Assembly (NCBI GenBank): GCA_051746665.1
Contig: JBNJFG010000090.1
Coordinates: forward strand, 1-7,555
Length of the DNA stretch: 7,555 nucleotides
Source of the DNA: Halanaerobium sp051746665
Lineage (GTDB): Bacteria > Bacillota > Halanaerobiia > Halanaerobiales > Halanaerobiaceae
Direction: 5' to 3'
Positions 6,605 to 7,555 of this stretch are shown here, one piece after another; the first letter of the stretch is position 1, and each line of letters opens with the position of its first letter. The notes beneath the pieces are model-generated. The model was not told the DNA's origin and did no database searches. It saw nothing but the letters and a program-made list of their open reading frames with translations. The position numbers were made by a program, and so were the translations under genes.

Positions 6605-7013
6605 TTACTTACTTGCATTAGATCCCGGCAGTGATAAGGTTGGTACAGCGGTTTTAGATTATCAGGCCCAGGAACAAGAAAAAACAATTGTTAAAATAGA
6701 TGAGCTGCTTGATCATTTAAAAGAAATTTTTGAGATTTATCAGATTGAAGAAATTATAATTGGTAATGGTACCGGAGCTGAAAAAATTATTGAGCTCATT
6801 AAAAATAATTTTAAAAATAAGAAAATTAGCTTAGTTGAAGAAGAATTTACTACTGAAGAGGCTCAGGCCCGTTATTTGAAGGAAAAACCAATGTCTAATT
6901 ACGAAAAACTGCTGCGAAAAGTTGTCAGCTGGAAGCTTAAAAAGCCGTTAGATGACTATGCAGCCCTAATTATTGGTGAAAAATATCTCGAAAAACTTGA
7001 CAAAAAGGATTAA
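6597..7013 (+). CDS. RuvX/YqgF-like RNase H-fold protein
   Basis: The 138-residue product has the RuvX/YqgF architecture of small RNase H-fold nucleases. It shows LALDPGSDKVGTAVLD (6-21) with Asp9 at the first metal-ligand position, IIIGNGTG (53-60), then EEEFTTEEAQARY (81-93), equivalent to the RuvX DERLTTxEA block with Glu82 as the probable acidic ligand. Near the end, LDDYAALIIGEKYL (118-131) places Asp120 where RuvX has its last acidic ligand. True RuvX processes the 5' end of 16S rRNA precursor; this member is divergent and may be a paralogue, so nuclease activity is inferred. ATG 6597 is chosen over an upstream in-frame ATT at 6555 because the former begins at the first beta strand, follows GGGG (6586-6589) and overlaps the DUF3084 stop by 8 bases. 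The pairing with DUF3084 hints at a functional link, nature unknown. Confidence 0.75.
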   Translation: MNNYLLALDPGSDKVGTAVLDYQAQEQEKTIVKIDELLDHLKEIFEIYQIEEIIIGNGTGAEKIIELIKNNFKNKKISLVEEEFTTEEAQARYLKEKPMSNYEKLLRKVVSWKLKKPLDDYAALIIGEKYLEKLDKKD

Positions 7014-7055
7014 ACCCCTTACAATAGGATTTGAGGTAAAAGATTAAATTTAGGT
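7014..7055. other. AT-rich spacer upstream of the SLH gene promoter, no terminator seen
   Basis: This short stretch after the operon's last stop holds only a weak 4-bp inverted match (AAGG 7006-7009 with CCTT 7017-7020) and no U-run, so I cannot call a Rho-independent terminator. The segment 7038-7053 is A/T rich and could act as an UP element for the following promoter. Readthrough from the operon into the SLH gene is therefore possible. Confidence 0.45.
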
Positions 7056-7085
7056 TTGACAGTTAGCTTAAAAAACTGTTATAAT
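7056..7085 (+). promoter_or_regulatory. consensus sigma-A promoter for the SLH/OmpM-like gene
   Basis: The -35 box TTGACA (7056-7061) and the -10 box TATAAT (7080-7085) are both perfect consensus, with an 18-bp spacer. A TG at 7077-7078 makes it also an extended -10 (TGTTATAAT). Upstream sequence is A/T rich. Transcription should begin near 7092, giving a leader of about 240 bases before the ATG at 7335. A promoter this strong fits an abundant envelope protein. Confidence 0.92.
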
Positions 7086-7143
7086 TTAATTTGTAAATTG
7101 AAAGTCAAATAATGCTTATTAACTCAAAGCTAAAATGCGGTGG

Positions 7144-7159
7144 AAAGGAGGTGCCCCCC
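7144..7159 (+). promoter_or_regulatory. SD-like AAAGGAGGTG followed by a C6 run in the leader
   Basis: AAAGGAGGTG (7144-7153) is a near-perfect Shine-Dalgarno sequence with no start codon at a usable distance. It is followed at once by six C residues (7154-7159) in otherwise AT-rich DNA. It may act as a ribosome standby site or as a structural element. The C run is complementary to the G5 run in the SLH gene ribosome binding site at 7321-7325. Confidence 0.4.
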
Positions 7160-7265
7160 GAAGCTGCGGAGCTGTAGAGTTATAAGAGTTCTACAATGCT
7201 TATATTTACATCGATTGGACAGATGAAGAGGAAACTAGGAAACTCGCTCGGATGTCCTCTATGAT

Positions 7266-7290
7266 TGTATAGGTTATTAGAACTTATATA
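7266..7290 (+). promoter_or_regulatory. 10-bp hairpin in the leader near the SLH ribosome binding site
   Basis: Bases 7266-7275 pair with 7281-7290 in ten consecutive pairs, two of them G-U, around the loop ATTAG. It is followed by an A-rich tract rather than a U tract, so it is not a terminator on the + strand. It probably insulates the single-stranded ribosome loading region from the upstream folds. Confidence 0.55.
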
Positions 7291-7318
7291 TGAAAAAAAA
7301 GAAACATTACAAACAATC

Positions 7319-7325
7319 AAGGGGG
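7319..7325 (+). promoter_or_regulatory. ribosome binding site AAGGGGG of the SLH gene
   Basis: AAGGGGG lies 9 bases before the ATG at 7335. It departs from the GGAGG used by the neighbouring genes by having five consecutive G residues. This can still pair with the anti-Shine-Dalgarno through one G-U pair. Confidence 0.8.
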
Positions 7326-7334
7326 ATTTTAATA

Positions 7335-7555
7335 ATGAAAAAACTTACAATTACAATTGCTTTAATGTTAGTCGTAGCATTAGCTATGCCAGCTTTTGGT
7401 GCAGGACATGGTTCATTCTCAGACGTACCTGCTGATCACTGGTCATATAATGCTATTAACAAGTTAGTCGCTGCTGGTGTCGTTGAAGGATATCCAGATG
7501 GTGAGTACAAAGGTGAGCAGTCAATGACTCGTTACGAAATGGCTGTAATGGTTAG
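7335..7555 (+). CDS. SLH-domain outer membrane protein, OmpM-like (N-terminal 73 residues, 3' end outside window)
   Basis: The frame is open from ATG 7335 to the window end. A signal peptide spans residues 1 to about 23: Lys-Lys, a hydrophobic core, and AFGA before a likely cut. It is followed immediately by an SLH domain: FSDVPADHWSYNAINKLVAAG (28-48), GVVEGYPDGEY (48-58) and TRYEMAVMV (65-73). The TRYEMA form, in place of the TRAE motif of many S-layer proteins, and the single SLH domain directly after the signal peptide resemble OmpM of Negativicutes and Halanaerobiales. OmpM tethers the outer membrane to peptidoglycan through its SLH domain and continues into a coiled coil and a porin-like barrel, which here would lie beyond the window. 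Codons such as GTC, GAC and CAC are used more than in the operon, fitting high expression. An S-layer protein or another SLH protein remains possible. Confidence 0.85.
   Translation, partial: MKKLTITIALMLVVALAMPAFGAGHGSFSDVPADHWSYNAINKLVAAGVVEGYPDGEYKGEQSMTRYEMAVMV

Larger units (their letters stand above)
7092..7334 (+). promoter_or_regulatory. long structured 5' leader of the SLH/OmpM-like mRNA (unrecognised)
   Basis: The leader runs from the predicted transcription start to the SLH start codon. Readable pairings are: TGTAAAT 7092-7098 with ATTTACA 7204-7210 (7 bp, starting at the predicted 5' end); TGTAGAG 7173-7179 with TTCTACA 7189-7195; GGACA 7217-7221 with TGTCC 7253-7257; and a 10-bp hairpin 7266-7275/7281-7290. 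A competing helix pairs AACTC 7121-7125 and AGCT 7128-7131 with AGCT 7170-7173 and GAGTT 7177-7181. A competing AGAGGA 7227-7232/TCCTCT 7255-7260 helix excludes the GGACA stem. An 8-base tandem repeat AGGAAACT occurs at 7229-7236 and 7237-7244. The stretch 7291-7318 is A-rich and probably unpaired. I do not recognise a known riboswitch consensus. Possible roles are mRNA stabilisation, translation control or ligand sensing; none is proven. Confidence 0.6.

Noticed and set aside
7000..7025. Terminator after the RuvX-like gene
   Set aside because: Only a 4-bp AAGG/CCTT match with no U tract is visible, which is too weak to call.
7140..7226. 28-codon ORF from GTG 7140 in the leader
   Set aside because: The strong AAAGGAGGTG lies inside it rather than upstream, and the codon usage (many CCC, CGG, AGG, TGC) is unlike genes of this genome.
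7217..7257. Resemblance to a hammerhead ribozyme core (CAGATGA with GAAAC)
   Set aside because: The essential CUGAUGA is not present (CAGATGA instead) and the three-stem layout cannot be formed around it.
7196..7264. 22-codon ORF in the leader (ATG 7196 to TGA 7262-7264)
   Set aside because: No ribosome binding site precedes it, it runs through base-paired segments and its peptide shows no regulatory codon run.
7266..7290. Hairpin as Rho-independent terminator
   Set aside because: It is followed by A residues on the + strand, and on the - strand the T run precedes instead of follows it. The stem is also AU-rich.
7092..7334. Known riboswitches considered for the leader (lysine, c-di-GMP I and II, ydaO, THF, NiCo, M-box, T-box)
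   Set aside because: Short fragments look similar, for example GAAAGG and CCGAAGC of the lysine class, but the ordered conserved cores are absent as far as I can recall them.
1..7555. Defence system, transposon, CRISPR array, tRNA or rRNA
   Set aside because: No transposase, nuclease cassette, spaced repeats, inverted terminal repeats or clover-leaf sequence could be seen on either strand.

Overview
The window reads as a low-GC, AT-rich genome of a diderm (outer-membrane-bearing) Firmicute, most likely Halanaerobiales (Halanaerobium-like). The reasons are a complete lipid A/LPS transport gene set with Firmicutes-style strong Shine-Dalgarno sequences, acidic proteins rich in Glu and Asp, AGA/TTA-dominated codon use, and an SLH-domain protein of the OmpM type downstream. 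The taxon is inferred from these traits, not proven.

All genes lie on the + strand. Positions 1-7013 form one tightly packed operon segment: the 3' end of lpxA, lpxI, lpxB, lptC, lptA, lptB, one LptF/LptG-family permease, a DUF3084 membrane/coiled-coil protein and a small RuvX/YqgF-like RNase H-fold protein. Gaps are at most 20 bases, and five junctions overlap by 7-11 bases, so strong translational coupling is expected. No promoter or terminator is evident inside this block.

The first half makes lipid A: LpxA acylates UDP-GlcNAc, LpxI cleaves UDP-diacylglucosamine to lipid X, and LpxB joins the two into the tetra-acylated disaccharide. The second half exports the finished LPS: LptB with an LptF/G-type permease extracts it from the inner membrane, LptC receives it, and LptA carries it across the periplasm. 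DUF3084 and the RuvX-like protein are the least understood members.

From 7014 to 7334 there is no gene. This spacer holds a near-perfect sigma-A promoter (TTGACA, 18 bp, TGTTATAAT) and a leader of about 240 nt with several base-paired modules. It leads into the truncated SLH (OmpM-like) gene starting at 7335. The leader matches no riboswitch or RNA family I can recall and is the most interesting non-coding element here. A C6 run in it is complementary to the G5 ribosome binding site of the SLH gene.

I do not see a defence system, mobile element, CRISPR array, tRNA or rRNA. The genes themselves are recognisable; the novelty lies in the leader RNA, the DUF3084 start site, the DUF3084/RuvX pair and the single LptF/G permease.
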